A DNA stretch of 64,000 bases from Chloracidobacterium sp. (GTDB lineage: Bacteria > Acidobacteriota > Blastocatellia > Pyrinomonadales > Pyrinomonadaceae): the NCBI GenBank assembly GCA_016711345.1, contig JADJTD010000001.1:1674001-1738000 (forward strand), read 5' to 3'. The translations under genes were made by a program, and so were the position numbers. Position 1 is the first letter of the stretch, and every line of letters begins with the position of its first letter. The notes below the pieces were generated by a model. The model was not told the origin of the DNA, searched no databases, and worked only from the letters and a program-made list of their open reading frames with translations. Shown here one piece after another: positions 1 through 8,771 of the stretch.

Positions 1-521
1 TCTTTTACATTTCCGGCTGCCCAATTCGCTTTGACCATTCCGGTTGCCGAACGTATCAATTCCTCACGCTGCTCAGTCGGAGTAACAGGCTTAATTACAG
101 GTGGCGGGGTCTTAACCTCCGCTACATCGATTGGTTTGGTTCGAGTGAACCAGATGTTTAGAGCGAGTGCAACACAAGCTGCTGCTGCAGCGGCCCAACC
201 AAGCCAACCGAACCACGACACTCCGGCTGGCTCAGCCTCTTGCTGACGAATCTTCGAAGGCGGCCATGGCGATTCCGCTTCTGACGCACCGACAAAATCT
301 TGTGCCTCTGCCGTTATCTTTGAAAAGAGGTGTGATGGAAGCGGTTCATCAATAGGCGCTCCCGCAATGTTGATAGCCGCGACGGTCGTTTCGATCGAAC
401 TAAATTCATCAGCCGAGTTCGGATCAAGGGCGTATAGTTCGCCTTTTTCGGCTTGATCGAGCCCTGAAACGGCTTGCAAGATAAGGAGGTCTATGAGTTT
501 TTCTTGTTTATCGTCGCTCAT
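1..521 (-). CDS. Membrane anti-sigma factor, RskA-like (3' end outside window)
   Basis: The frame opens at an ATG whose first bases overlap the stop of the sigma-factor gene (ATGA), and stays open to the left edge, giving 173 visible codons. Residues 1-100 are a soluble, acidic N-terminal part that would bind the sigma factor in the cytoplasm. One membrane segment lies at about residues 103-125 (Trp/Ala-rich), followed by a Pro/Thr linker and an extracytoplasmic part entering a W-A-A-G-N-V-K stretch typical of anti-sigma-K (RskA) domains. There is no His-x3-Cys-x2-Cys motif, so it is not of the zinc-binding class. Position and coupling to an ECF sigma gene support the role; the inducing signal cannot be read. 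The missing C-terminus lies beyond base 1. Confidence 0.8.
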   Translation of the reverse strand, partial: MSDDKQEKLIDLLILQAVSGLDQAEKGELYALDPNSADEFSSIETTVAAINIAGAPIDEPLPSHLFSKITAEAQDFVGASEAESPWPPSKIRQQEAEPAGVSWFGWLGWAAAAAACVALALNIWFTRTKPIDVAEVKTPPPVIKPVTPTEQREELIRSATGMVKANWAAGNVK

Positions 522-1078
522 GCCCTTACCTCCCGTGAGACCTGTGTTCCGCCTAGGCCTAAATGTTCTCTTACCTCTAAAATGCCGCGTCTTGCGTGCG
601 TCTTAACTGTCCCGAGCGGTATTCCCAATCGCTCGGCGATCTCCTGATGCGACATTCCCTGTACTATCGAGAGATTTAACACTTGCTGCTGCTCTGGGCG
701 CAGGTTACGCAGTGCCTCTGCCGCTTGTTCAGCCTCTAAACCTGTCTGCATTGTTTTATCCGCCCGCGTAAATGGCTCCAATAAAACATCATCGATGGAA
801 TCGGCGGAAATTCGACGTGTAGAGTGGCGTATCTTGTCGATAAGACGGCGTCGGGCGATCATCGCGACAAAAGTGATCTCGGAGGCTTTTGAGGCATCAA
901 AACGAGCGGCGTTTTTCCAGACATCGATAAATATTTCCTGCACGGCGTCCTCGGCATCGTCGGAATTTCGGAGCATCTTTCGAGCAAGCGACCATACCAG
1001 TGCGCCATATTTTTTCAGACAATCCTGCACGGCGTCTCTGTCACCATTTGCTATGCGTTGTAAGATGGCTTCGGTCAC
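518..1078 (-). CDS. ECF RNA polymerase sigma factor (SigK-like)
   Basis: A 186-residue protein of normal ECF size. Region 2 is visible at about residues 25-95 (A-E-D-A-V-Q-E-I-F followed by W-K-N-A-A-R-F), and region 4 at about 125-175, with L-R-P-E-Q-Q-Q-V-L and the helix-turn-helix around H-Q-E-I-A-E-R-L-G-I. It would direct RNA polymerase to its own promoter set when released by the membrane anti-sigma factor encoded immediately downstream; the two genes overlap by 4 bases. The start is GTG and I see no strong ribosome binding site, so the first few residues are uncertain. Regulation is probably through the partner protein, and autoregulation is usual in the family but not shown here. Confidence 0.9.
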   Translation of the reverse strand: MTEAILQRIANGDRDAVQDCLKKYGALVWSLARKMLRNSDDAEDAVQEIFIDVWKNAARFDASKASEITFVAMIARRRLIDKIRHSTRRISADSIDDVLLEPFTRADKTMQTGLEAEQAAEALRNLRPEQQQVLNLSIVQGMSHQEIAERLGIPLGTVKTHARRGILEVREHLGLGGTQVSREVRA

Positions 1079-1140
1079 TATTTTAGAGGGGAATGGATAA
1101 TGTTATAAGCTACCTTATTTTCATAGCTATTGCCAATTAC

Positions 1141-1207
1141 GAAAGGCCAGCTCATAGGCCTTTCAAAATAGATTTCGATAGTATGAAACGTTTGGATTCA
1201 AACGTTT
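1141..1207 (-). terminator. Two hairpins behind the VKOR gene, possible terminator
   Basis: Directly after the VKOR stop lies a perfect inverted repeat (AAACGTTTG, 4-base loop, CAAACGTTT; 1186-1207). A second follows, with an 8-base stem GAAAGGCC/GGCCTTTC and an 8-base loop (1141-1164). Neither has a long T run, so termination here is plausible but not certain. Confidence 0.5.
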
Positions 1208-1669
1208 TTAGACGGCTTTTCGCGTTTTCAACAAGGCAGAGACCCAAAAGAGCAAAAACAAAGTAAACGAAATTCCCGCCGAAATGAGGCAGTATTGGCA
1301 CCAAGCGTTTATAAACGCATACTGCACATAGATAAGATAGCCGCTCACAACTGCCATCATTGTCGCCTGAATGCCAAACAAATTCCACGTTATACGATTG
1401 CCGAACGCCGTCAGTAGGGCAAGCGAAAAGGCCGCAAAATAAGCGGCCGCTCCAAATGCGGCCAACGGAACGCCGGCGATCTCTGCATAACTGCTATTAA
1501 GTACCGCACCGCAGTCGAATTCGAGGCCGCACGGAACCGCCTCGGCCGTGTAATGATGGATCGTTAGGTAGATCGCATCAGCCAAACCCAACAACGCGAC
1601 GATCGCCGCTGCGAATGGCAGTTTGGCGATCGTCGTTCGAGGTTTTTCGTTGGCGTCAGTTAGCGTCAC
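1208..1669 (-). CDS. Vitamin K epoxide reductase (VKOR) family membrane protein
   Basis: A 153-residue integral membrane protein with four or five hydrophobic segments. It keeps both cysteine pairs of bacterial VKOR proteins: C47 and C53 in the first periplasmic loop and the active-site C124-x-x-C127 (W-C-Q-Y-C) near the last helices. VKOR homologues reoxidise a DsbA-like thiol oxidase and pass the electrons to quinone, replacing DsbB. The gene starts with GTG inside the stop of the DsbA-like gene (GTGA overlap), so the two are translated together, which strongly supports a joint disulfide-forming pathway. The unrelated DsbB fold is excluded by the C-x-x-C position. Confidence 0.9.
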   Translation of the reverse strand: MTLTDANEKPRTTIAKLPFAAAIVALLGLADAIYLTIHHYTAEAVPCGLEFDCGAVLNSSYAEIAGVPLAAFGAAAYFAAFSLALLTAFGNRITWNLFGIQATMMAVVSGYLIYVQYAFINAWCQYCLISAGISFTLFLLFWVSALLKTRKAV

Positions 1670-2427
1670 TTATTAGTATTTTCAGATTTTGCCGGAGCAA
1701 CTTCCTTGTTAGCAGCCGAGCTTTGGCCCGATGCCTTTTGAAGCTCGGCATCGATCAGAGTCTTGAGCGCCGTGACGTTCATGTCGGCAAACGGAACCGC
1801 AGTACCGTTTACAAATAACGTAGGTGTCGAACTTATTCCCACCGCCTTTCCTCTGGCCAGGTCTGCCTCGACGCGGTTCTTGACGGGAAATCCGGCCATG
1901 TCGGATTCCCATTTAGCGACATCCAAGCCGACTTTCTGGGCATATCCTTTCCATATCTGTTTGTAAGTTGGATCGGAGGCCCAAGTCTTTTGATTAGAGA
2001 AAAGCATATTCTGCATATCCCAAAATTTTCCCTGTAATCCTGCCGCCGAAGCCGCTAGAGCCGCATCATAGCCTTTATCGTGCATTGGAAGCGGGAAATT
2101 ACGGTAAATAAAATGTATGCGCGATCCGTACATTGACTTGATCTCGTTCATCACCGGATGGGCAGTTGCGCAGGCCCCGCACTGCATATCGGCAAACTCC
2201 TCAAGCTTCACAGTGGCCGTCGCTGAACCCTGCTGCTCAGGCGGCTCTGCTCCCGGAGGTGAATTTGGGGGTATCGTCTGTGCCGGTTTTGGTGCATTGG
2301 CATTCGTCGCCGGCTTATTTGTATTTGAGGTGTTCGAGGCGCTTGGCGAACAACCATTAAAAATCAATCCGCTAAACACGGCGATCGCAAACACTGCTCC
2401 AATTAAAAGTATCGGTGTTTTTTTCAT
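1666..2427 (-). CDS. DsbA-family thiol:disulfide oxidoreductase, lipoprotein
   Basis: A 253-residue exported protein. Residues 1-26 are a lipoprotein signal ending in F-N-G-C26. A Pro/Asn/Thr-rich linker (30-70) follows, then a thioredoxin-fold domain with the C83-G-A-C86 active site. The cis-proline region is recognisable as G-I-S-S-T-P-T-L-F-V-N-G, as in DsbA and BdbD proteins. It would introduce disulfides into secreted proteins while anchored to the membrane, with the overlapping VKOR gene as its reoxidase. The C-terminal tail is low-complexity (Ala/Lys/Asn). Disulfide isomerase activity cannot be excluded, but the VKOR partner favours oxidation. Confidence 0.9.
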   Translation of the reverse strand: MKKTPILLIGAVFAIAVFSGLIFNGCSPSASNTSNTNKPATNANAPKPAQTIPPNSPPGAEPPEQQGSATATVKLEEFADMQCGACATAHPVMNEIKSMYGSRIHFIYRNFPLPMHDKGYDAALAASAAGLQGKFWDMQNMLFSNQKTWASDPTYKQIWKGYAQKVGLDVAKWESDMAGFPVKNRVEADLARGKAVGISSTPTLFVNGTAVPFADMNVTALKTLIDAELQKASGQSSAANKEVAPAKSENTNK

Positions 2428-2462
2428 CTTTTTATTTCTATCTAACTAAATTCGTCGGACAA

Positions 2463-4400
2463 TTATCTTACAGCCTTTATTTGAGGTTTGTTTACCCGCT
2501 TTTCGTCCATTGCATCGAGCGTCACGACAACCTTATTGTAAATACCGTCGGCATCAAGTCCGTACTCAGCAAGCAAAAGTTTAGGGTCGCCGTGCGTAAC
2601 AATTTGGTCGGGCACACCCATTCTGACTACTTTTATTTTATCTGATAAACCGTTTTCTTCAAGCAGCTCTAGCACGGCGGAGCCAAAACCGCCTGCCAGA
2701 TAGGCATCCTCGACAGTCACGATCAGCCGCATATTGCGGGCAAGGGCAATGATCATTTCACTGTCGAGCGGCTTTACGAAGCGAGCATTTATTACTGTTG
2801 CGGCAATGCCGTCTTTTTCAAGGTTCTTACCCGCCTCAACTGACGGATAGACCATCGAGCCATAAGCAAATATCGCGACTTCGCCACTTTCTATTTCGCC
2901 TCTGAGTATCTCGGCCTTACCTGTCTCGATCTGTTTAGGCGCTGCACTGATGTCAACTCCAAAGCCATTCCCTCGCGGATAACGCAGGGCCGCAGGACCT
3001 GGATGCTCAATGGCTGTGAGCATCATATCGCGCATTTCCGCTTCGTCTTTTGGTGCCATCAAAACAATATTTGGATAACCGCGTAAGTAAGCAATATCGA
3101 GCAGGCCGTGATGAGTCGGGCCGTCAGCACCTACAATACCGGCACGGTCCATTGCCAAGGTTACATTCAGATCTTGCAGACAAACGTCGTGGATCACCTG
3201 GTCAAACGCTCGCTGCAAAAATGTCGAGTAGATCGCAGCAACAGGCTTTAATCCCTCGCAAGCCATGCCCGCACAAAAAGTAATTGCATGCTGCTCGGCA
3301 ATTCCCACGTCAAACGAACGCTCGGGAAATTTTTCGAGAACTTTGTCAATGCCCGTTCCGTCCGGCATCGCGGCCGTGAGGGCAACGATACTTTCGTCGT
3401 TAGCCATAAGTTCGCACATCGTTTCGCCAAAGATCTGCGTGTAGCTCGGCGGCGAAACCTTGCTCGATTTATACGGCAGGCCGGTTTTTGGATCGAATGG
3501 GCCGGTCGCATGATATGCGTAGTAATTTTTCTCGGGATTGGGAAAGCCCTTACCTTTTGTAGTCAGCGCGTGGACAATCACGGGTCCGTCGTCGATCTTC
3601 TTTGCTTCTTCAAGTGCTCGAACAAGGTCCGGTACGTTGTGGCCATCAACATAGCCGATGTATTTGAATCCGAGTTCATTTACCAAAGCACCCGGCAAAA
3701 CCGCTGCGGCAATCGCATCTTTAAAAGACTTAGCTGCGCGGCGAAGCGATCCGCCGATACCGGGAACGCTCTCTAGCGCGTCGCCGATCTCTTCCTTAAG
3801 ATGCTGGTAGCTTTGAGCTTCTTTGATCCGGTTAAGGTAACCGTTGATAGAACCAACTGCTGGGGCGATCGACATACCGTTGTCGTTGAGCAGTACAACG
3901 AGTCGCGACTTTAAATGGCCTGCCTGATTAATGGCTTCCATCGCCATGCCGCCCGCGACCGACGAATCGCCGATCATCGCACAAACATGAAAATCTTCGC
4001 CTTTCTTATCGCGTGCAACAGCCATTCCCAACGCCGCCGATAGCGATGTCGAAGCGTGGCCGGCACCGAATGTGTCGTATTCCGATTCGTCGCGTCTCAG
4101 AAATCCGCTCAATCCGCCGTATTGTTTGATCGTATGCAGATCGTCGCGGCGACCGGTCAAAATTTTATGAGCATACGCCTGGTGGCCAACATCCCAAACA
4201 AGGCGATCGTTTGGTGTGTCAAAAACATAATGCATCGCGACAGCCAGTTCGACCGCACCAAGGCTCGCTCCCGTGTGGCCGCCAACGCGTGAGCACGTAT
4301 CGATAATGAACTGCCGCACTTCGTCCGCGACTTCTTGCAGATCTTCGACACGCAATTGACGCAAATCGGCAGGAGAATTTATTTCGGATAAGAATTTCAT
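2463..4400 (-). CDS. dxs: 1-deoxy-D-xylulose-5-phosphate synthase
   Basis: A 645-residue thiamine-diphosphate enzyme of normal length. It condenses pyruvate with glyceraldehyde 3-phosphate in the first step of the MEP isoprenoid pathway in the cytosol. Visible are the N-terminal G-H-A-S-T-S-L-S-A-A-L-G block, the ThDP/Mg motif G-D-S-S-V-A-G-G-M with its downstream Asn, the catalytic-Glu stretch G-I-A-E-Q-H-A of the pyrimidine domain, and a C-terminal transketolase domain with a final extension of about 20 residues. The ATG start fits the family N-terminus (F-L-S-E-I-N-S-P-A-D-L-R). It has its own promoter at 4435-4463 and is followed by the DsbA gene, with 35 bases between them. Confidence 0.97.
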   Translation of the reverse strand: MKFLSEINSPADLRQLRVEDLQEVADEVRQFIIDTCSRVGGHTGASLGAVELAVAMHYVFDTPNDRLVWDVGHQAYAHKILTGRRDDLHTIKQYGGLSGFLRRDESEYDTFGAGHASTSLSAALGMAVARDKKGEDFHVCAMIGDSSVAGGMAMEAINQAGHLKSRLVVLLNDNGMSIAPAVGSINGYLNRIKEAQSYQHLKEEIGDALESVPGIGGSLRRAAKSFKDAIAAAVLPGALVNELGFKYIGYVDGHNVPDLVRALEEAKKIDDGPVIVHALTTKGKGFPNPEKNYYAYHATGPFDPKTGLPYKSSKVSPPSYTQIFGETMCELMANDESIVALTAAMPDGTGIDKVLEKFPERSFDVGIAEQHAITFCAGMACEGLKPVAAIYSTFLQRAFDQVIHDVCLQDLNVTLAMDRAGIVGADGPTHHGLLDIAYLRGYPNIVLMAPKDEAEMRDMMLTAIEHPGPAALRYPRGNGFGVDISAAPKQIETGKAEILRGEIESGEVAIFAYGSMVYPSVEAGKNLEKDGIAATVINARFVKPLDSEMIIALARNMRLIVTVEDAYLAGGFGSAVLELLEENGLSDKIKVVRMGVPDQIVTHGDPKLLLAEYGLDADGIYNKVVVTLDAMDEKRVNKPQIKAVR

Positions 4401-4434
4401 TTGAACTATTGGCTTTATTATGACCGAATGTCAC

Positions 4435-4463
4435 ATTTTAGCCTGCCCGAAAGCAAATGTTAA
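4435..4463 (-). promoter_or_regulatory. Sigma-70-type promoter for dxs
   Basis: On the minus strand TTAACA (4463-4458) and TAAAAT (4440-4435) are separated by exactly 17 bases; each differs from consensus at one position. The start point would be near 4427, giving a leader of about 27 bases before the dxs ATG at 4400. Confidence 0.6.
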
Positions 4464-4622
4464 GCGTAGAATCATATACATAGGCCGTATGTATCCAATC
4501 GTCTGTACGGTTTTGGTAAATATCCGTTCCATTTTGACAAAAAAGTTCTAGACCAAAGACATTCGTTGTGCGTCAAAGATACGACAGGCATTGGCCTGAG
4601 TAAATATCAAGAGGTACAAAAA

Positions 4623-5192
4623 ATGTCATTTATCCATAAATTATCCACTATTTTAACTGTTGCGGTAGCAGTTTTCGCTTTTTCGACCTTTACACTTGCG
4701 CAGGAAGACAAGGCGGCAACGCCAGCTCCTGAAAAAGATAAGGCTGAAAAGCACTTTAAGGATCACAAAGGCCACGGTGCCGGTAGGCATGGCATGGGAC
4801 GCGGCTTCGGACATCGTAACCGCGGAATGATGCGAATGATGCATAGGCTAAACCTGACCGAGGCACAAAAAACACAGATCCGCTCGATCAAAGACGCGAA
4901 CAAACCAGATCAAACAACTCGCGACGAGATGCGTACGCTTTTTGAAGCAAAACGTGATGGAACCATCACAGCTGAACAGAAGACAAGGTTTGAAGCACTG
5001 AAGGAACAGAAAATAGCAAAGGCTATATCCGTTCGCGAACAGATCTTGAATGTTCTGACCGCAGAGCAAAAAGCTCAGTTTGAGCAAAAAAAGGCAGAAA
5101 TGAAACTACGACGCGAAGAGTTTCGTAAACAACGTGAACTTCGCAAGCAAACGCAACCGGCTGCAACCAGCGAAACCACAAAAGAAAACTAG
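4623..5192 (+). CDS. Spy/CpxP-like periplasmic protein
   Basis: I chose the ATG at 4623 because a signal peptide begins there (hydrophobic to about residue 24, cleavage after T-L-A); in-frame codons upstream encode a non-signal tail. The mature protein of about 165 residues starts with a His/Gly/Arg/Met-rich stretch, a possible metal-binding segment. It then has two copies of the LTxxQ motif (L-N-L-T-E-A-Q-K and L-T-A-E-Q-K-A-Q-F) in a highly charged helical region, the signature of the Spy/CpxP chaperone and metal-resistance family. It ends in a basic Arg/Lys/Gln tail. Function is inferred as envelope chaperone or metal-stress protein. It stands alone between dxs (divergent) and a terminator. 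Confidence 0.75.
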   Translation: MSFIHKLSTILTVAVAVFAFSTFTLAQEDKAATPAPEKDKAEKHFKDHKGHGAGRHGMGRGFGHRNRGMMRMMHRLNLTEAQKTQIRSIKDANKPDQTTRDEMRTLFEAKRDGTITAEQKTRFEALKEQKIAKAISVREQILNVLTAEQKAQFEQKKAEMKLRREEFRKQRELRKQTQPAATSETTKEN

Positions 5193-5216
5193 GGTTTCTA
5201 CAAGGGGGACAAAAAA

Positions 5217-5248
5217 GGCGTGAAGGGGCAATCTTCACGCCTTTTTTA
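5217..5248. terminator. Rho-independent terminator, bidirectional
   Basis: GGCGTGAAG (5217-5225) pairs perfectly with CTTCACGCC (5233-5241), with a 7-base loop and T6 after it. A6 precedes the stem, so it can stop both the Spy-like gene and the convergent large secreted-protein gene. Confidence 0.9.
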
Positions 5249-5269
5249 TTTAGCATTTCTATTTTATGT

Positions 5270-8185
5270 TTATTCCAGCTCGATCATCCCGTTGACAACA
5301 TCTACCAGTGTCTCGCCTTCGTTGAACATAATGTTCTCCCACATAAGCGGCGAGACCGAACCGAGTTCTCCAACCGCCTGAAAGCGAAAATTCAAAAGCA
5401 AGCCGTTAGCGTCGATCTCGAGTGGGCCATACATAACGACTCGCAACCTGCCCGGTTCAGTGGTATTCGCAATAACTGTAAGCCCGCGGCTGATTGTTCC
5501 GACGACATCGACCGGTTCGCCAAGCGGTTGAACGACCGATGGGTCGTATAGGAGAATAAACTCACAGGAGAGAATTCCTTTATCGGCAATTGCCTCAACG
5601 CTTACGGGAACGATGGTCTCCTTGCCATGGGTCGCCGTGAGATTTGGAATGTTGACAGAAATATTTCTCTCAGCCCCAACAGCCTTCTGCCACCTGCCAA
5701 CTCCCCTTGCACCGCTGTTTGTCCAATTTCCGGAGACCTCACCCATTAGCACAGCCGTATAGTCTTCTTCTGAGAGGCTGGAAGTAACCGACGGATATGT
5801 TCTGCTGACGGGGTTGAATACCCAAGCTCCCGTTATACCAAAAGGCGGTGCTCCAACTATATATTTGCCGATATATCCCGCATCGAATGATGAAACAGAT
5901 CCGTTATTGCTCACGTCGGCGACGAGCAGTTGAGTTCCGGTCAGGATCGCTATCCCCGTTGCATGCTGAGCGACCTTCGCTGCGTCGAACGACGTAATCC
6001 CGTTTTGTCCTGTTGTCTTGGTAGGCGTGACGGTATAGGAACCTGCTCCAAAACCAGTCAGAGTATAGGTGCCGCCTGGAAAATTAGACATCCCGGAAAC
6101 ATCAGGCGAACCTACACCGCTTAACAAAACATTTGAAACAGAACGGGGATTCGGTGCACCGATCGCATTACCGTAAGTAACAGTTCCGCTGATCGCAACT
6201 ACAGTTGGCGTTGGCGTATTCGTTGGCGTGAACGTGATGGTCGCGGTTGCCGTCGGTGTGGAAGTACTTGTTGAAGTTGCGGTTGCCGTAAATGTCGCTG
6301 TCGCCGTATTAGTCGGTGTTGGTGTATTTGTCGGAGTGCTGGTCAACGTGTGTGTCGGAGTTGGTGACGACGCAGTACAGCCATTGCGCAACAGGATGGA
6401 TACGCTGCTTCCACTATGGTTTGCAACGGCGAGATCTTGTCTGTCGTCACCGTTAAAATCACCCACAGCAACCCCAAAAGGTTGACTTCCCGCGCTGAAG
6501 TTCACAGGGGAGCTGAAACTGCCAAGCCCATTTCCAAGCAGAGTCGAGACATTGAACGCGCTGAAATTGGCAGTCAACAGATCTTGCTTGCCGTCACTGT
6601 TTAGGTCGCCGACTGCAACGGAAAATGCGCCGCTGGCCGCGGTGAAATCTGTCGCCGAACTAAACACGCCTAATCCGTCACCTAAGAGAACGGATACATC
6701 ATTAGAAAAGTCATTGGCTGTAGCGATGTCCTGATTGCCGTCTCCATTAAAATCACCAACAGTAATTGAGGCTGGTTCTATACCAACGGTCAAGCTCGAT
6801 GCAGCCCCAAAGCCTCCTGCGCCATTTCCCAAAAGAACTGACACCGTGCCTGCATTTCGGTTAGCCGTAGCGATGTCTTGCTTTCCGTCGTTATTAAAAT
6901 CACCCAAAACCAATGAATATGAGGTAACACCTATGCTGAAGTTTGTAAGTGTGCCGAAGGTACCGGCTCCAGTGCCCAAAAGGACAGACACGCTCGTAGA
7001 ACCAAGGTGAGAAACCGCAAGGTCCTGATACCCATCGCCATTGAAATTGCCAACCGCCACTGTGGTCGGATTTGGACCGGCGGCAAAATTTGTCGCCGTG
7101 CTAAAACTACCGGCGCCATTTCCCAAAAAGACCGACACATTATTTGATGCGAGATTTGCAACGGCAATATCCTGCTTACCGTCACCGTTAAAATCACCTA
7201 CAGCGACCGAGTACGGAGTAGAACCAGCGCTAAAATTTGTAGCTGAGCTAAAACTTCCCGCTCCGTTTCCCAGCAAGACTGAAACATTATTTGCGTTGTC
7301 ATTGGCAGTAACAATGTCCTGGTTTCCATCACCGTTAAAATCACCGACTGCTGCGGTGCGCGGACCGATGCCAACGCCAAAATTCACGGCCGATGCGAAA
7401 GTAACAGGGCTGCACTCAGCGGGCGTCGTCACAGTAAGGCTGAAAAATTTTGTCGTACTCGCTCCGCCGCTTTCGTAACTTGTGACTCTCACACCGTACG
7501 TTCCAGCCGGATGCGCGTTAGTTATCCGAACCGCGCCAGTAACCGGATCGCCTTCAAGTTTGCCCTTGAAACTGGTAGAGGCCGAAACACTCATTCTTAC
7601 GGATAATGTCGGCGTGGCATCGGGAATAACCGTTGTATCGGAACTCAGCGGTGATGTTGTGTTTGCGTAATTACCAAGCGTTGGGTTTGCGCTGCTCGTT
7701 GGTGTCGCTGTTGGCGTCGATCCCAGGACAGTAATGCTGCCTGTCATCCCGGCGTGAATGGAACAGCGATATGGAAAAGTACCGGCACTGGTGAATGTGA
7801 AACTAAAGGCTTGCCCGTTCGATAAGGTACCCGAATTCCAGATCGAACCGTTACTGGTTGTGGTATGTCCTGAGCCGTCGATATTGGTCCAAGTTACGGT
7901 ATCACCAACATAAATAGTTGGGTTTTGCGGGTCATATGAGAATTTAACGATATTGACATTGACGGCTGCAAGCGTTCTCGCGTCAGGAGTCACAAGCGGC
8001 TGGTTTTCTGTTGGATCAACTGGAATGGAGATAGGATTGCCGCAAAAAACATCCTCGTAATAGATTGAAGAAAATTTTTCGTTACCGGTGTCAGCTGACG
8101 CTGTCGTGACGGCAAGTCCGATTATCGCAAATAAAACAAAAATAGCATTACGCGGCGAACGAAGCCGAGCCATCGAGCGCAACAT
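5270..8185 (-). CDS. Secreted cupredoxin / FG-GAP / dockerin-like / cohesin-like protein
   Basis: A 971-residue exported multidomain protein; AGGAG lies 8 bases before the ATG. In order: signal peptide (cleavage near T-A-S-A31); a plastocyanin-like type-1 copper domain at about 72-155 with ligands H107, C141, H144 and M147 all present; an unassigned beta-rich segment (165-260); seven tandem FG-GAP/VCBS repeats of 49 residues (about 262-603) with D-F-N-G-D-G calcium loops; a Thr/Pro linker (605-670); a region with two dockerin-like loops (F-D-A-A-K-V-A-Q and F-D-A-G-Y-I-G-K; about 670-835); and a cohesin-like beta domain at 840-971. It probably sits outside the cell and may mediate assembly or electron transfer. 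It shares the copper and dockerin-like parts with the gene at 13273. No enzyme domain is visible. Confidence 0.8.
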   Translation of the reverse strand: MLRSMARLRSPRNAIFVLFAIIGLAVTTASADTGNEKFSSIYYEDVFCGNPISIPVDPTENQPLVTPDARTLAAVNVNIVKFSYDPQNPTIYVGDTVTWTNIDGSGHTTTSNGSIWNSGTLSNGQAFSFTFTSAGTFPYRCSIHAGMTGSITVLGSTPTATPTSSANPTLGNYANTTSPLSSDTTVIPDATPTLSVRMSVSASTSFKGKLEGDPVTGAVRITNAHPAGTYGVRVTSYESGGASTTKFFSLTVTTPAECSPVTFASAVNFGVGIGPRTAAVGDFNGDGNQDIVTANDNANNVSVLLGNGAGSFSSATNFSAGSTPYSVAVGDFNGDGKQDIAVANLASNNVSVFLGNGAGSFSTATNFAAGPNPTTVAVGNFNGDGYQDLAVSHLGSTSVSVLLGTGAGTFGTLTNFSIGVTSYSLVLGDFNNDGKQDIATANRNAGTVSVLLGNGAGGFGAASSLTVGIEPASITVGDFNGDGNQDIATANDFSNDVSVLLGDGLGVFSSATDFTAASGAFSVAVGDLNSDGKQDLLTANFSAFNVSTLLGNGLGSFSSPVNFSAGSQPFGVAVGDFNGDDRQDLAVANHSGSSVSILLRNGCTASSPTPTHTLTSTPTNTPTPTNTATATFTATATSTSTSTPTATATITFTPTNTPTPTVVAISGTVTYGNAIGAPNPRSVSNVLLSGVGSPDVSGMSNFPGGTYTLTGFGAGSYTVTPTKTTGQNGITSFDAAKVAQHATGIAILTGTQLLVADVSNNGSVSSFDAGYIGKYIVGAPPFGITGAWVFNPVSRTYPSVTSSLSEEDYTAVLMGEVSGNWTNSGARGVGRWQKAVGAERNISVNIPNLTATHGKETIVPVSVEAIADKGILSCEFILLYDPSVVQPLGEPVDVVGTISRGLTVIANTTEPGRLRVVMYGPLEIDANGLLLNFRFQAVGELGSVSPLMWENIMFNEGETLVDVVNGMIELE
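6377..7400. repeat. Seven tandem 147-bp coding repeats (FG-GAP units)
   Basis: Inside the large secreted gene, a unit of 49 codons is repeated seven times without gaps. For example, the complement of G-D-F-N recurs at about 7345 and again 147 bases lower. Units differ at many third positions, so this is an old, diverged array. Confidence 0.85.
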
Positions 8186-8229
8186 GGCAAATCTCCTTAA
8201 GTCTGTTTAGATCTGATAGCAATCGCCGC

Positions 8230-8769
8230 TCAACCGATGAACATTTCGTCCTCGGTATATGCGCGGTCGATCTGTTTGGGTGAGGGTGCAAATAGAACTT
8301 CGAGGCCGCGTTTGACGCCCGCCATAATAGCGGCGATCTCTCGTGCCGGAACAACGATCTTTTGCTGGACAAATTCTGTTGTGTCCATCACCTGGCCATG
8401 CGTGCGGTCGATCGATCGGCTGACCATTTCAACCTTGTCTTTGGCGGTTATCGCCGTCTCGCCTATAAGCTGTCTTAATTCTGCGACTTCTTCCTTGATC
8501 AATTCGGTCGATTCAGCAAGATACTTTGTCGTCAGCGAAAGATTTGCTGAGATCTCGTTAAAATGAACCGAGATCTCTCGGCCTTGAGCACTAATGGCAT
8601 CAACCTTTGAAATCAAAGGAGTAACACGCTCCTCGATATTATGGACCGTATTAACTACGCGTCTGACCGTGATGGCAATCCACATTAGCGCGGCCGCCAT
8701 CACCACGAACATAACTGCGATGATGATCGACGAGATCATTTGCCAGAATTGTGCGTCCGCGTTGCTCAT
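8230..8769 (-). CDS. DUF948-like membrane-anchored helical protein
   Basis: 179 residues. One membrane helix lies at about residues 9-32. Then comes a long predicted helical or coiled-coil region (40-150) with the pattern V-V-N-T-V-H-N-I-E-E-R-V-T-P-L, which resembles DUF948 proteins of the envelope, and a short C-terminal tail with D-E-M-F-I-G. It sits 2 bases after the YtxH-like gene, and DUF948 and YtxH genes commonly occur together in general-stress contexts. No catalytic residues are visible; the function is unknown. Confidence 0.6.
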   Translation of the reverse strand: MSNADAQFWQMISSIIIAVMFVVMAAALMWIAITVRRVVNTVHNIEERVTPLISKVDAISAQGREISVHFNEISANLSLTTKYLAESTELIKEEVAELRQLIGETAITAKDKVEMVSRSIDRTHGQVMDTTEFVQQKIVVPAREIAAIMAGVKRGLEVLFAPSPKQIDRAYTEDEMFIG

Positions 8770-8771
8770 CT

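Noticed and set aside
3288..3776. 162-codon plus-strand frame opposite dxs
   Set aside because: Antisense of dxs, no homology signal.
4534..4562. Promoter TTGACA plus AGACAT before the Spy-like gene
   Set aside because: The -35 is perfect, but the -10 matches only half of the consensus at the right spacing; not firm enough to list.
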